Part shown: piece after piece, positions 43,805 through 53,016 of the stretch
How the letters are laid out: every line of letters starts with the position of its first letter
Position numbering within the stretch: position 1 is the stretch's first letter
Source: an uncultured Lachnospiraceae bacterium
Lineage (GTDB): Bacteria > Bacillota > Clostridia > Lachnospirales > Lachnospiraceae
Direction of reading: 5' to 3'
Length of the DNA: 64,000 bases
NCBI GenBank assembly: GCA_910586255.1
Contig: CAJUHR010000010.1
Location: forward strand, 1-64,000
The notes under the pieces: generated by a model
The model's database searches: none
What the model was told of the DNA's origin: nothing
What the model saw: only the letters and a program-made list of their open reading frames with translations
Translations under genes and position numbers: made by a program

Positions 43805-44827
43805 TCAATCTCCCACCGATGTGCTTTCTCTCTCGATCAGCACAGTCTCAAAGTCCTGATTATCCGGCTGGCTGCCGCCGATCATCTGGGTCAGCATATC
43901 AATGGCAGCCTTGGCGATCTTCTCCTTCTGCATCCCGATAGTGGTCAGTCCGGGAGTGATCAGACGGCTGATACTGGCATCATCAAAGCCTATCACCTTC
44001 ACCTGCTCCGGAACCCGGTAACCGGCTTGTCCCGCAGCCGTCATGGCAATGCAGGCCAGCATATCATTCCTGCCGAAGATCCCATCCACCCGTGAACCGG
44101 TTCGAAGGCGCCTTTTGACCTCCTCCGCCAGCTCCTCCTGACTGTGGCATCCGCAAACCACGCTGTCCGGCCCCACCAAAAAGCCGTTGGCCTCCATCTC
44201 ATCCACAAAGCCCCCGAACCGCATGTCATCCGGGGGGCTGACATGGCCTCTGGCACTGATGCGATCCACATAGATCACATTCCGGCAGCCTCTGTCGATC
44301 AGATGCCTCACCGCCTCTCTGGCTCCCGTATACAGCCCGGTTCCCAGATAAGCCACATGAGCCACCGCCTTTTGATGCCTCCACCGCCTAAACACCACCA
44401 CGGGAATCCCCGCCTGGCTGAACTGCTCCACATATTCGGTGGGGAAGCTGGCTGAGCTGACGATAATCCCGTCAAACTGACGGCTGATCACCTGGGAGAT
44501 AAACTCGGTTGTATTCCGGTTGGAGCACAGGGAAATCAGATAGCCGGACTCATAAGCGTACTTATCCATGGCGCTGACAATGCTGCTGAAATACTCATTA
44601 GTAATGTGATCAGCGATAAAAATGATCTGGTTACTCTGCTTTCCCTTCAGGGCACGTGCCACATTGTTGGGGCGATAGTTCAAAAGTCTGACCGCCTCTT
44701 CCACCCTCTGCCGCTTTTCTTTCGCTACATAACGGTTGTTGTTGATCACATAAGATACAACGGTCTCGCTGACTCCCGCCATCCTGGCCACATCGGCCCG
44801 TGTAACCCGCTCTCTGATCTCGCTCAT
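43805..44827 (-). CDS. LacI-family transcriptional regulator of the sulfatase regulon
   Basis: 340 residues. HTH: VTRADVARMAGVSETVVSYV, then NYRPNNVARALKG hinge. The effector domain follows. Start 44827 has CAGGAGAGC upstream; an earlier in-frame TTG/ATG would lie beyond the operator. It sits between the operon and the isomerase gene, and related palindromes precede all three, so it probably controls them together and itself. Confidence 0.93.
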   Translation of the reverse strand: MSEIRERVTRADVARMAGVSETVVSYVINNNRYVAKEKRQRVEEAVRLLNYRPNNVARALKGKQSNQIIFIADHITNEYFSSIVSAMDKYAYESGYLISLCSNRNTTEFISQVISRQFDGIIVSSASFPTEYVEQFSQAGIPVVVFRRWRHQKAVAHVAYLGTGLYTGAREAVRHLIDRGCRNVIYVDRISARGHVSPPDDMRFGGFVDEMEANGFLVGPDSVVCGCHSQEELAEEVKRRLRTGSRVDGIFGRNDMLACIAMTAAGQAGYRVPEQVKVIGFDDASISRLITPGLTTIGMQKEKIAKAAIDMLTQMIGGSQPDNQDFETVLIERESTSVGD

Positions 44828-44849
44828 CCTGATAGCTCTCCTGTTTTGA

Positions 44850-44867
44850 TGTACACTCGTATGTACT
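44850..44867. promoter_or_regulatory. Operator of the LacI gene
   Basis: TGTACACTCGTATGTACT, a near palindrome between the promoter region and the start of the regulator gene. Confidence 0.65.
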
Positions 44868-44940
44868 ATCCATAGTTTACAATATACAAGGAACTTTGTC
44901 AAGATGTTTTATGCAATTTTCTTGGATTTGGAATTCCTAT

Positions 44941-45104
44941 GTTACAGTTCACGGGGCAATGTCATGATACCAGGGTCAAAAGGTCTAAAACCCGATACAA
45001 GCTTGCTTTTAAGACTGATTTTATCCGTTTTTCCACATCGGGCGAACGCATGATGCTTCTTGTTCGGCAGAGCCGGACAAGAAGATACCCCCGTAAACAG
45101 TAAC
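44941..45104. mobile_element. MITE-like element, 164 bp
   Basis: The ends are inverted repeats: GTTACAGTTCACGGGG (44941-44956) and, on the other strand, GTTACTGTTTACGGGG (45089-45104), 14 of 16 identical. Inside are CCCGAT/ATCGGG and a 13-bp hairpin CTTCTTGTTCGGC/GCCGGACAAGAAG. No coding capacity. It sits four bases after the stop of the isomerase gene. Partial copies occur at several other places in the window. Confidence 0.75.
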
Positions 45105-45108
45105 GTAG

Positions 45109-46452
45109 CTACAGCTCGATCACCGGAATTCCCAGAAGCTGGCACACCTGCTTTAACTCCGCTGCCACGTCTGTCCATACCAGGCTGTAGTGATGGGGGA
45201 TTCCCTCCTCTATAATTTGTTCAATCACCTGGCGCACCGGACGTTTTACCTTTACACTGGCCATGATTCCCCGTGTATACCGGTCCTGATCCAAAGCCTC
45301 TCCCCTCATCAGAAACAGCTTATAGGCGCCGCCCAGATTGCAAAACCGGGCAATAGTGACAGCTCCAGGCTTTAGCGCTCCCCAAAAGGCGCTTCCCTGA
45401 CCGGCCAGGGGATGATTGCGCATCCACAGCTCATATTTAGGATTGGCCAGAGACGGGGCTGCATTGCCGCAATGCCAAAAGGTCATGGTATTGGCATCCT
45501 CATTGATGTGAATCATGTCTGTGATAAAGGTCGGCAGCCCGGTCAGATAATGCTGGGCAATCTGGGCCAGCTCTGCATCCACATCTCCCTCGCATCCGAT
45601 ATGTACCCCTTCATCTGCCAGACGCCCCAGCACCGCGCAGGGAGTGGCATGGAGATTTCCCATCTCCGGCCAGCACTTGATCACACCAAAATCGTATCCC
45701 TGCTGCCCCATGACCTCCTTTAAAGCCAGATAAAGCCGGGCATGGTTTTCTAAGTGCCCCTCCGGCAGCTTAACATCATAAGCTGTCTGTATTCTTTCCA
45801 TCTCCTCCTGACAGTCCTGCTTTGGAATTTCTGCCATTTTATCGAAAACTGCCTTTAAATCCGTCTCCTCAATCTTCACCCCAAAGGTTCTGCGAATCAA
45901 TGCCTCGTCAAAGGCGCAATTGTAAAAAGCGGTGGGGCGGTATCCCAAAAGTCCCAGACTGGTATGATTCATGGCCTTGATTGTATGATATGCAAGGATC
46001 AGCTGCCGCGCTTTGTCACAGGCCCTCTCATCCTCCAGGCCTCCGTAAACAGTATGGCAAACCGCTCCCAGCCGGTGCAGCGCCGCCGCATTCATGGTCA
46101 TGGCACAGAGGGCATTGGCATAAAGGCGGGTATCCTTCTCAAAGGGAAGCTCATAGGGCGCCCACAGAATCATCGGCACGCGGACTGTCTCTGCCAAAAA
46201 TGCCGGCACATCATCGCCGGTAAAGGCTCCGTACACCATGATGATCACATCTGCACGAGATTCCTGAAACGTCTTTGCTGCCGCTTCCAGAGTCTCTTTG
46301 TCACAGACAACAGTCTCTGCCTTTATCACCTGCCCATAAGAAAATTCCTCCGAAATCCAGGTTCCATACTCTTCTCTCCGCTTCTGTGGCAGCTCCCTGG
46401 GCCATCTGCCTGAACAGGTTGTCAGAAATCCAATATTCAGTTTATTCTTCAT
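45109..46452 (-). CDS. L-fucose/L-arabinose isomerase-family protein
   Basis: 447 residues. The start NKLNIGFLTTCSGRWPRELP and later motifs GCEGDVDAELAQIAQHYLTG and FWHCGNAAPSL fit the C-terminal metal and substrate site of the FucI/AraA-like family. It would interconvert aldose and ketose. Start 46452 has AGGAGG six bases upstream; GTG 46500 overlaps the operator. Its promoter carries a palindrome like those of the sulfatase operon, so it is a member of the same regulon. Confidence 0.85.
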   Translation of the reverse strand: MKNKLNIGFLTTCSGRWPRELPQKRREEYGTWISEEFSYGQVIKAETVVCDKETLEAAAKTFQESRADVIIMVYGAFTGDDVPAFLAETVRVPMILWAPYELPFEKDTRLYANALCAMTMNAAALHRLGAVCHTVYGGLEDERACDKARQLILAYHTIKAMNHTSLGLLGYRPTAFYNCAFDEALIRRTFGVKIEETDLKAVFDKMAEIPKQDCQEEMERIQTAYDVKLPEGHLENHARLYLALKEVMGQQGYDFGVIKCWPEMGNLHATPCAVLGRLADEGVHIGCEGDVDAELAQIAQHYLTGLPTFITDMIHINEDANTMTFWHCGNAAPSLANPKYELWMRNHPLAGQGSAFWGALKPGAVTIARFCNLGGAYKLFLMRGEALDQDRYTRGIMASVKVKRPVRQVIEQIIEEGIPHHYSLVWTDVAAELKQVCQLLGIPVIEL

Positions 46453-46491
46453 GAAAACCTCCTGTTTTCGTGATTTACCTGTTTTTACCTT

Positions 46492-46509
46492 TGTAAACAC
46501 GAGTGTACA
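46492..46509. promoter_or_regulatory. Operator of the isomerase gene
   Basis: TGTAAACACGAGTGTACA, a near-perfect palindrome 40 bp before the start codon. Confidence 0.7.
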
Positions 46510-46570
46510 TTGTATATATTATCACATCCCACAGGTTTGTCAATTGATTTTTCATAAATTTTCAGACATT

Positions 46571-46582
46571 GCAAACAGTAAC
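46571..46582. repeat. Short dispersed-repeat end
   Basis: GCAAACAGTAAC matches the element end motif GTGAACAGTAAC at ten of twelve bases. No partner inverted repeat was found nearby. Confidence 0.35.
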
Positions 46583-46730
46583 ACAGTAATAACCATGTTG
46601 ACAGCCATTCAGATAATCCCTCATCTTTAGCGTCTGGACCTGTCCCCATATTGTGAGTAACTTTTCAGGCATTATGAGAGGCCTTGCAGGTATATTATCA
46701 CCTTGTCCAGGCCCCTCGTCTTATCCCTCT

Positions 46731-47627
46731 TTATTCCCCCTTACGCTTCTTAACGTCCCATTTGCGGGCGCAGAAAATAAAATGTCCAAGCCTTGTCTCA
46801 AACAACAGACTGATGGGATATCTGGTCATAAAGTCCTCACGAAACTCATCCTTGGTCAGCACTTCTGCCTTTCTGATCTGATACTCTGCATCTGACTTAA
46901 AAAGCTTGGCCAGATGGTGAAAAAACTGTTCCAGGATCTGCGCAGAAGCCTCCCTTACCATCTTCGGCCTGTTCATGGCGGCCATCCCCAGCATCATGCC
47001 GACTCCCCGGCGGGCCAGCTGTTCTTCCAAGCCCAGCAAAAGCTGTATCTTTCCTCCGTCATTGATATCGTAGCACAGGCGGTAGTAGTAACCGTTTCGG
47101 ATGCTCCTGCCGTTATATTCTGCACTGACTAAATCCGCTTCCAGATGAAACACATCCTTCATGGCCTGGTTGACCGCGCCGGCCACCACCGATGTGTCCG
47201 GCGTTTCCTCATACACGCTTTGGGCATCTACATTTCCCATAATCGCCTGGTCCTCTGCCATAATGTGACCGGTCAGCCAGCCAATCATCACACTCAAAAA
47301 TCGCTCCACTGCCATGGGGGAATAATCCGATGATTCCAGATACTTTTTCAGAGAAACCAGCGTGCTGTCTCTGAATTCGTCATGTATCTTTTTGTGATTT
47401 GCGTACCCCTTATAACGGATTGAGCGCATATAAGCTTCCTCTTCGGAAAAATGTGTCATTGTATAATCTTCCAGAAATTTAATATTCTCCTTACAGGCAC
47501 TCTCGCTGTCAGACTCGTGCTCCACCATATCCATCAGCTTTCCCACCTTCCGGAAAAGTCTGGCATGCGCCTTGTCCACCACCTCCACTCCTATATTAAA
47601 CTTCTCATTCCATAACAATTTTCCCAT
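46731..47627 (-). CDS. Bacteriohemerythrin fused to a CheX-like domain
   Basis: 298 residues. Residues 1-135 form a hemerythrin domain: IGVEVVDKAHARLF, HFSEEEAYM, HKKIHDEF and WLTGHIMAEDQ supply the His and acidic ligands of a di-iron oxygen-binding site. Residues 145-298 (AGAVNQAMKDVFHLEADLVS, GVGMMLGMAAMNRPKMV) look like a CheX/CheC-type phosphatase or sensor fold. The fusion would link oxygen sensing to a signalling output. It is a single gene with AAGGGG before the ATG. Confidence 0.8.
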   Translation of the reverse strand: MGKLLWNEKFNIGVEVVDKAHARLFRKVGKLMDMVEHESDSESACKENIKFLEDYTMTHFSEEEAYMRSIRYKGYANHKKIHDEFRDSTLVSLKKYLESSDYSPMAVERFLSVMIGWLTGHIMAEDQAIMGNVDAQSVYEETPDTSVVAGAVNQAMKDVFHLEADLVSAEYNGRSIRNGYYYRLCYDINDGGKIQLLLGLEEQLARRGVGMMLGMAAMNRPKMVREASAQILEQFFHHLAKLFKSDAEYQIRKAEVLTKDEFREDFMTRYPISLLFETRLGHFIFCARKWDVKKRKGE

Positions 47628-47708
47628 TGCTTAGTTCCCCTTTCTGCTGCTATATCCTTTTTATAAAGCCGTGTGAAAATAATTGTATGAATTGCATTGC
47701 TTTTCATT

Positions 47709-48122
47709 TTACAAAACCATAATCAATGTCCCTGCCCCAATCAGAATGCATCCCGCTGCGGATTTTAACGAAAACTCCTCATGCATCAGTACAAATGCAA
47801 GAATCAGGGTAAGAACCACACTCATCTTATCGATCGGCACTACCTTCGACACATCCCCCAACTGCAGAGCCCGGTAATAGCAAAGCCACGATGCCCCGGT
47901 TGCCAGCCCTGACAAAATGAGAAACACCCAGCTTTTGCTGCTGATCCCGCCTATTCCCTTGTAGGCATCTGTGAGAAATACCATCACCCAGGCCATAGCA
48001 AGAACTACAACCGTCCGGATTGCCGTGGCCAGATTGGAATTGATTCCTTCCATGCCTGCCTTTGCCAAAATCGATGTCAAAGCCGCAAACACGGATGATA
48101 AAATAGCAAAAAACAGCCACAT
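47709..48122 (-). CDS. EamA/DMT-family transporter, half-size
   Basis: 137 residues with five hydrophobic segments; SSVFAALTSILAKAGMEGIN and TGASWLCYYRALQLGDVSKV are typical of one EamA repeat. Full DMT exporters have two repeats, so this acts as a dimer, as in other half-size members. Start 48122 has GGGAGG upstream. It is divergent from the dus pseudogene. Confidence 0.85.
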   Translation of the reverse strand: MWLFFAILSSVFAALTSILAKAGMEGINSNLATAIRTVVVLAMAWVMVFLTDAYKGIGGISSKSWVFLILSGLATGASWLCYYRALQLGDVSKVVPIDKMSVVLTLILAFVLMHEEFSLKSAAGCILIGAGTLIMVL

Positions 48123-48206
48123 ATCACATTCCTCCCTAAAGTTGCCGGCATTCCCGGCGATATCTATTAAAACCACACAAAATCTGGATATTCATGGAGA
48201 TACCCA

Positions 48207-49153
48207 ATGATGGAAATAAAAACATTGCGAGTCGGCGGGCTTTTGCTCCCCTCCAACATCCTGATGGCTCCTCTGGCCGGATACACTTCCTATCCGTTTC
48301 GCATCCTGGCCTATGAACTGGAAGCCGGATTGTGTTTCACGGAAATGGTCAGCGCCAATGCCTTAAAATACCAGGACCAGGCCAACAGGCGTCTGCTCTT
48401 CACCACAGAGGACGAACCAATCAAAGCGGTACAACTTCTGGGAGGCTCTCCGGCAGTCATGGAGCAGATGGCCAAAAGTCCTCTCCTAAAGGATTTTGAC
48501 TTGATCGACATCAACATGGGCTGTCCTGTCCCCAATGTATTTAAAAGCGGGGAGGGAAGCGCGCTTATGCTGGACATGCCCAAAACCTCCGCCGTTATCC
48601 GTGCCTGCAAAAAAGCGGAAAGCTTGTATCCGTCAAGTGCCGCGCCGGAATTCGGGAGGATGAGATGTTCGCCGCGGAATTTGCCCGAATGTGCGAGGAC
48701 GCCGGGGCGGACATGATCACCATCCACGGGCGAAGCCGCAGTATGATGTATGATGGGACCCCCTGTTATCGGGAAATCGCCCAGGCCAAGGCGGCCGTGT
48801 CTGTTCCGGTAATCGCCAACGGCGGCATCTTTTCTGCCGCCCAGGCACAGCTGATGATGGAGCGAACCGGCGCGGACGGCGTCATGATTGCCCGCTATGC
48901 CCTGGAAAATCCTTTTATTTTCAGTGAGCTGACCCGGACGCCCTGTACACGCACAATTCTGGATATCCTTTTGGCACAGATGAAGCTGACAAGTACCTAT
49001 TATGATGAGAGCTTCACCCTGTCTTACATGCGCAAGCTGACTTCCTATGCCATGAAAAAGCGAAAAGGCACCAAGCAATACAAAGCTCAGCTATACAGAA
49101 CCGGCAGTCTGGAGGAGCTTCTAAAGCTCCTTGTGCTGATATTTTCCAAATAA
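48207..49153 (+). pseudogene. tRNA-dihydrouridine synthase, frameshifted
   Basis: The first frame has MAPLAGYTSYPFRILAYELE and IDINMGCPVPNVFKSGEGSA, the FMN site and catalytic Cys region of Dus enzymes. After ACKKAESLYP it leaves the family; the second frame resumes with VKCRAGIREDEMFAAEFARM and continues through ITIHGRSR and VIANGGIFSA to the end at 49153. The shift lies between about 48625 and 48645. The intact enzyme would reduce uridines in tRNA with NADPH. Confidence 0.85.
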
Positions 49154-49259
49154 AGCCGGCATGTTGGTGGCAGCTTTGAAAACTTTAACCATTATATCAC
49201 GAAATTTCATATTTTTCTATCATCATCTACTCTTCTTTTATGTTATGATAGTTAATGGG

Positions 49260-49330
49260 TACTGTTCACAGGTACCCTGTGAACATAACGGCATATGCCC
49301 CATAACTGTACTAGTCTGTCAGCAACAGCC
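49260..49330. repeat. Dispersed repeat copy with perfect palindrome
   Basis: TACTGTTCAC begins the block, and GTTCACAGG/CCTGTGAAC (49264-49284) forms a perfect inverted repeat around TAC. CATATGCCCCATAACTGTAC follows and resembles the copy at 38870. It lies between the dus pseudogene and the LRR gene. Confidence 0.65.
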
Positions 49331-49359
49331 TATACAACTATACAGAAGGAGCGTTGCCC

Positions 49360-51876
49360 ATGAACCATCATTTTCACATTCAGGATGACATTTTACTCTC
49401 CTATGAGGGAAGGGACGAATCCGTCATTGTTCCGGAGGGCATCCGCACAATCGGTGAGGGAGCCTTCAAGGTATGCGTTTCCTTAAAGCAGGTATCACTG
49501 CCATCTACCCTTTGCCACATCATGGCAGGAGCTTTTAAAGGATGCCGGAAGCTGAGAAAAATCCAGATTCCCCAGGGCGTCACCAAGATCGGTGATTATG
49601 CCTTCCATCGCTGCCATTGTCTCCGGGAAATCCTTCTTCCCGACTCGGTAGAACGCCTGGGCGACTGTGCCTTTCTCTACTGTGACAGCCTTGTAAAAAT
49701 CTCCATGCCAGGGGTCTGCCGCTTCGGCAGGCAGGCCTTTGTCAATGATGTCCTTTTGGAGGAGCTGGTGATTTCCAGTAATCTCTGTGGGGAGGATCTC
49801 TGTGACGTGTTTACCAGCTGCGGCCGAATCTCACGCATCCGCTTTTCTGACGGGAAGTGCTTTTCATTCCCCAACGTGGTGGAGGTGGTGGCTGGGGAGA
49901 TGGAGGTTCCCTCATTGGTTCGGGCTATTGCCGTGGATGTGCTCAGGATGATGGAGTTAGACGGACGCCGGCTGGTGAGATTTCTCACCAATCTCAGACA
50001 TGTGGAGATTCCTGAGGGCATTGAATCCATCAAAAAGAGCTGCTTCTTTGACAAGCAGGGAATCCTGTCCGTCAGGCTTCCCGCCTCCTTAAGGGTCATC
50101 GAGAGCCAGGCCTTTCGCAACTGTATCGGTCTGGAATCTGTGATTTTTCAGCGCGATGACGTACAGATCCTTGAAGACGCCTTTCAAAACTGCACTGCTC
50201 TTGGAGAGATCACGGTCCGTGACGGGACAACGTACACCTTTCAGGGAATTTCAGGTCTTGCCGGGCAGCGGATTCCTCCTTTGGTACAGACGATTTACCG
50301 ACAGGTCATGGACAATTTTTGCATCAGCGGAACCATTCTTCCGCCGGGGCTTACAGCTGTAAAGGCAAACACCTTCCGTCATTGTCATTTGCTGCGGGAG
50401 CTTACCTTCGGCCCTTGTGTAAGAGAAATCGGAGAGATGGCTTTTTATCGCTGTGACTCCCTGGAAATCTGTGAGTGCCCCCAGGCGGAGGTGATAGAGG
50501 ATTTCTGTTTCTGTGGCTGCGGGAAGCTGCTGTCATTTGACTGCTCCTCTGTCAGACAAATCGGTTCCTATGGGTTCCAGGATTGCGACAGTCTTCGGTC
50601 CGTTGACTTAAACAATGGGGCTGTGCTCATGCCCCACGCCTTCAAGGATTGCGGACGTTTAAAACAGGCGCGTCTTTTGGGGGATGACACAACACTTATC
50701 CTTCGGGAGTATGCCTTCTCCGGCTGTACCTCCCTCAGAACCGTTATATGGAAGGAAAAGACCTGGCAGCTTGAGCTCTATTCGGATATCTTTTCCGATT
50801 CCCTGCCCCAGATGGCAAGGCAGATCTTTGCCAGTACTCTCAGCTGCTTTCTGGTAGAAAAGGAGACCATTCTCACTGGATATCGGGGACAGGGGCGGAT
50901 CCTGCGCATACCGGCAGGCATCCGGCAGATTGCGCCGGAGGTATTTCGGGACATCCTGATGCTTGAGGAGGTAGAGATCCCCGAAACCGTGACGGATATC
51001 GGGGCAAGAGCCTTTCACCAAACAGCATGGCTGGAAAACCAGCGCCAAAAATCGCCGCTGGTAACAGTCAATCACATACTTCTGGACGGTTCCCAGTGCA
51101 AGGGGGATGTGACGGTGCCGGCCCATATCCGTCAGATCTGCGGCTGGGCCTTTGCCGGGGGTATGGATATCCGGCGCATCCGCTTTCTGTCGGAAAGCTT
51201 GAAAGTCGGGGAATACGCTTTCCGCAATTGCATCGGCCTGGAAGAAATGGCTCTTGCTGACGGCACGGTAATCCGGTTTGGGGGAATTGCCGACCGGCAA
51301 CGGGAGCTTCCTCCTGTGGCTAAGCAGACAGTGACGGAGCGCCTTAACTGCTTTAAGACAGATACAGATAATTCCCTGGTGGAATGTACCGGCAATATCG
51401 CCCGTCTTATGGTGGCAGAGGGCATCACCGCCATTAAAGACCATGTGTTCCAGGACGGAAACCTGCTGACCATGGTCCGTCTTCCTTCCACAGTGACCTC
51501 CATCGGAGCATGGGGATTTGCCGGCTGCAAATGGCTGACTAAGGTGGAGCACGGAATTCATGTGGAGCGGATCGGCGATATGGCATTTGCCGGCTGCGGC
51601 CGCCTGGAATCCGTGGAGCTGTCTGAAAAGCTGCACGTTATTGGCAGACGGGCCTTTGAAAACTGCACCTCCTTAAAGGAAATTTACATTCCCGAGGGAG
51701 TGGAGGAAATCCCTGAGCGGGCCTTTTTCCGCTGTCACAGCCTAAAGCAGGTGGTACTTCCCTCCACTTTGAAACGGATCGGCCGGGAGGCTTTTGCCTT
51801 CTGTAAAAATCTCCGGCAGCCTTCGGTGAGGAATGGGGTTGTGGTGGATGAACGGGCATTTGCGGGAATCCGGTAA
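49360..51876 (+). CDS. BspA-like leucine-rich-repeat protein
   Basis: 838 residues made almost wholly of LRR_5 (Treponema/BspA type) units of about 23 residues, such as VPEGIRTIGEGAFKVCVSLK and LPSTVTSIGAWGFAGCKWLT. Four longer segments containing paired prolines (RIPPLVQTIYRQ, ELPPVAKQTVTERL) break the ladder at regular intervals. No signal peptide or anchor is visible, unlike most BspA proteins, so it is probably cytosolic. Start 49360 has AAGGAG eight bases upstream. Role unknown, likely protein binding. Confidence 0.9.
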   Translation: MNHHFHIQDDILLSYEGRDESVIVPEGIRTIGEGAFKVCVSLKQVSLPSTLCHIMAGAFKGCRKLRKIQIPQGVTKIGDYAFHRCHCLREILLPDSVERLGDCAFLYCDSLVKISMPGVCRFGRQAFVNDVLLEELVISSNLCGEDLCDVFTSCGRISRIRFSDGKCFSFPNVVEVVAGEMEVPSLVRAIAVDVLRMMELDGRRLVRFLTNLRHVEIPEGIESIKKSCFFDKQGILSVRLPASLRVIESQAFRNCIGLESVIFQRDDVQILEDAFQNCTALGEITVRDGTTYTFQGISGLAGQRIPPLVQTIYRQVMDNFCISGTILPPGLTAVKANTFRHCHLLRELTFGPCVREIGEMAFYRCDSLEICECPQAEVIEDFCFCGCGKLLSFDCSSVRQIGSYGFQDCDSLRSVDLNNGAVLMPHAFKDCGRLKQARLLGDDTTLILREYAFSGCTSLRTVIWKEKTWQLELYSDIFSDSLPQMARQIFASTLSCFLVEKETILTGYRGQGRILRIPAGIRQIAPEVFRDILMLEEVEIPETVTDIGARAFHQTAWLENQRQKSPLVTVNHILLDGSQCKGDVTVPAHIRQICGWAFAGGMDIRRIRFLSESLKVGEYAFRNCIGLEEMALADGTVIRFGGIADRQRELPPVAKQTVTERLNCFKTDTDNSLVECTGNIARLMVAEGITAIKDHVFQDGNLLTMVRLPSTVTSIGAWGFAGCKWLTKVEHGIHVERIGDMAFAGCGRLESVELSEKLHVIGRRAFENCTSLKEIYIPEGVEEIPERAFFRCHSLKQVVLPSTLKRIGREAFAFCKNLRQPSVRNGVVVDERAFAGIR

Positions 51877-51939
51877 GACCAGACGCTTTCTCGTCTATAA
51901 AGAAACAGCAAATTTATATGCCGCAAAGAGGATCTGACT

Positions 51940-53016
51940 ATGAAATATCGCAGACTTGGAAATACCGGCCTCATGGTCTCGGAAATCGGTTTCGGCACCA
52001 TCCCAATCCTTCAGGGAAGTGTGCCGGTGCTGCCGGATTATTACAATCTCAGTGAGGATCAGGCGCTGGATGTCATGACGCACGCCTTTCTTCTGGGCTG
52101 CAATCTCTACGACACGGCCATTGTGCCGGAATACGGCGATGCAGAGCTAAAGCTTGGAAAATTTGCCGCCCGCATTGGAAGAAACCGTATTGTCATCTCA
52201 GATAAGACAAGATTTTATGATGGAAATGAAATGTACCAGGCAGTACAGACCTCCTGTGAGAATCTGTGAACATGGGCTGATGTGTATTTTGTCCATCAGG
52301 TCGATCCGAACAGTGAGGAGGAAGTATTTGGAAAGGGCGGTGCACTGGACGCTCTCACAGAGCTGAAATGCCAGGGCAAAATCCGCTTTACTGGTATCGC
52401 CTCCCACTATTATGACATCCTTTTTCGGGGAGCAAGGGACAGTCGGGCAGATGTGCTGCAGGGAAGCGGCAATGTTCTGGAGCGGGGAATGTTAGACCGG
52501 ATTCGCAACGAACCTCTGTTCCGGCAAAAGGGTCTGCTGGTGAACAAGGTCTACGCCGCGGGGCTTCTGCCTGCCTTTTTCCCCGAGAAAGCCCTGATCG
52601 GCGCCGTCCTCTCCTATCCGGTATCCTGCGCCCTGATCGGCATCGGTACCACAGCACAGACAGAGACGGCAATGAGATGGGAGGAACATTCTTACAAATC
52701 TGTGCCCACCTTTGACCAGGTTCTGTCTGTGCTGGAAAAGCATTACTCCCCTATCCCCTGCAACCGCTGCCAGCGGTGTGTCTGTCCCTTCGGCACGGAA
52801 ATCCACACCGTATTCCGCCAGTATCAATACTCCTTTATGGGCAAGGAATACTGGGCCATAAGAAAGCTGAATATGGGGATTGAGAATTCCGCGCGGCTGT
52901 GCCGGGCCTGCACGGCTATGCCCTGTCTGAAAATGTGCCCGGCGGGAATCCGGATCCCCGAGGAGATGGAACGGGTGGCCCGCCATGTCCGTCAGCGAAG
53001 CAGAAATACCTCCTGA
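51940..53016 (+). pseudogene. Aldo/keto reductase with ferredoxin-type C-terminus, interrupted by TGA
   Basis: YRRLGNTGLMVSEIGFGTIP begins an aldo/keto reductase. TGA at 52267-52269 stops the frame after SCENL, but the same frame continues with TWADVYFVHQVDPNSEEEVF to 53016. C-terminal cysteines (CNRCQRCVCP, CRACTAMPCLKMCP) would bind iron-sulfur clusters, as in the ferredoxin-containing subgroup. The stop stands where family members commonly have Arg or Gly, so one C-to-T or G-to-T change explains it. No selenocysteine signal was seen after it. Confidence 0.8.

Noticed and set aside
52267..52269. Selenocysteine codon in the aldo/keto reductase
   Set aside because: No hairpin with SECIS features directly downstream, and the position is not a Cys in the family as far as I know.
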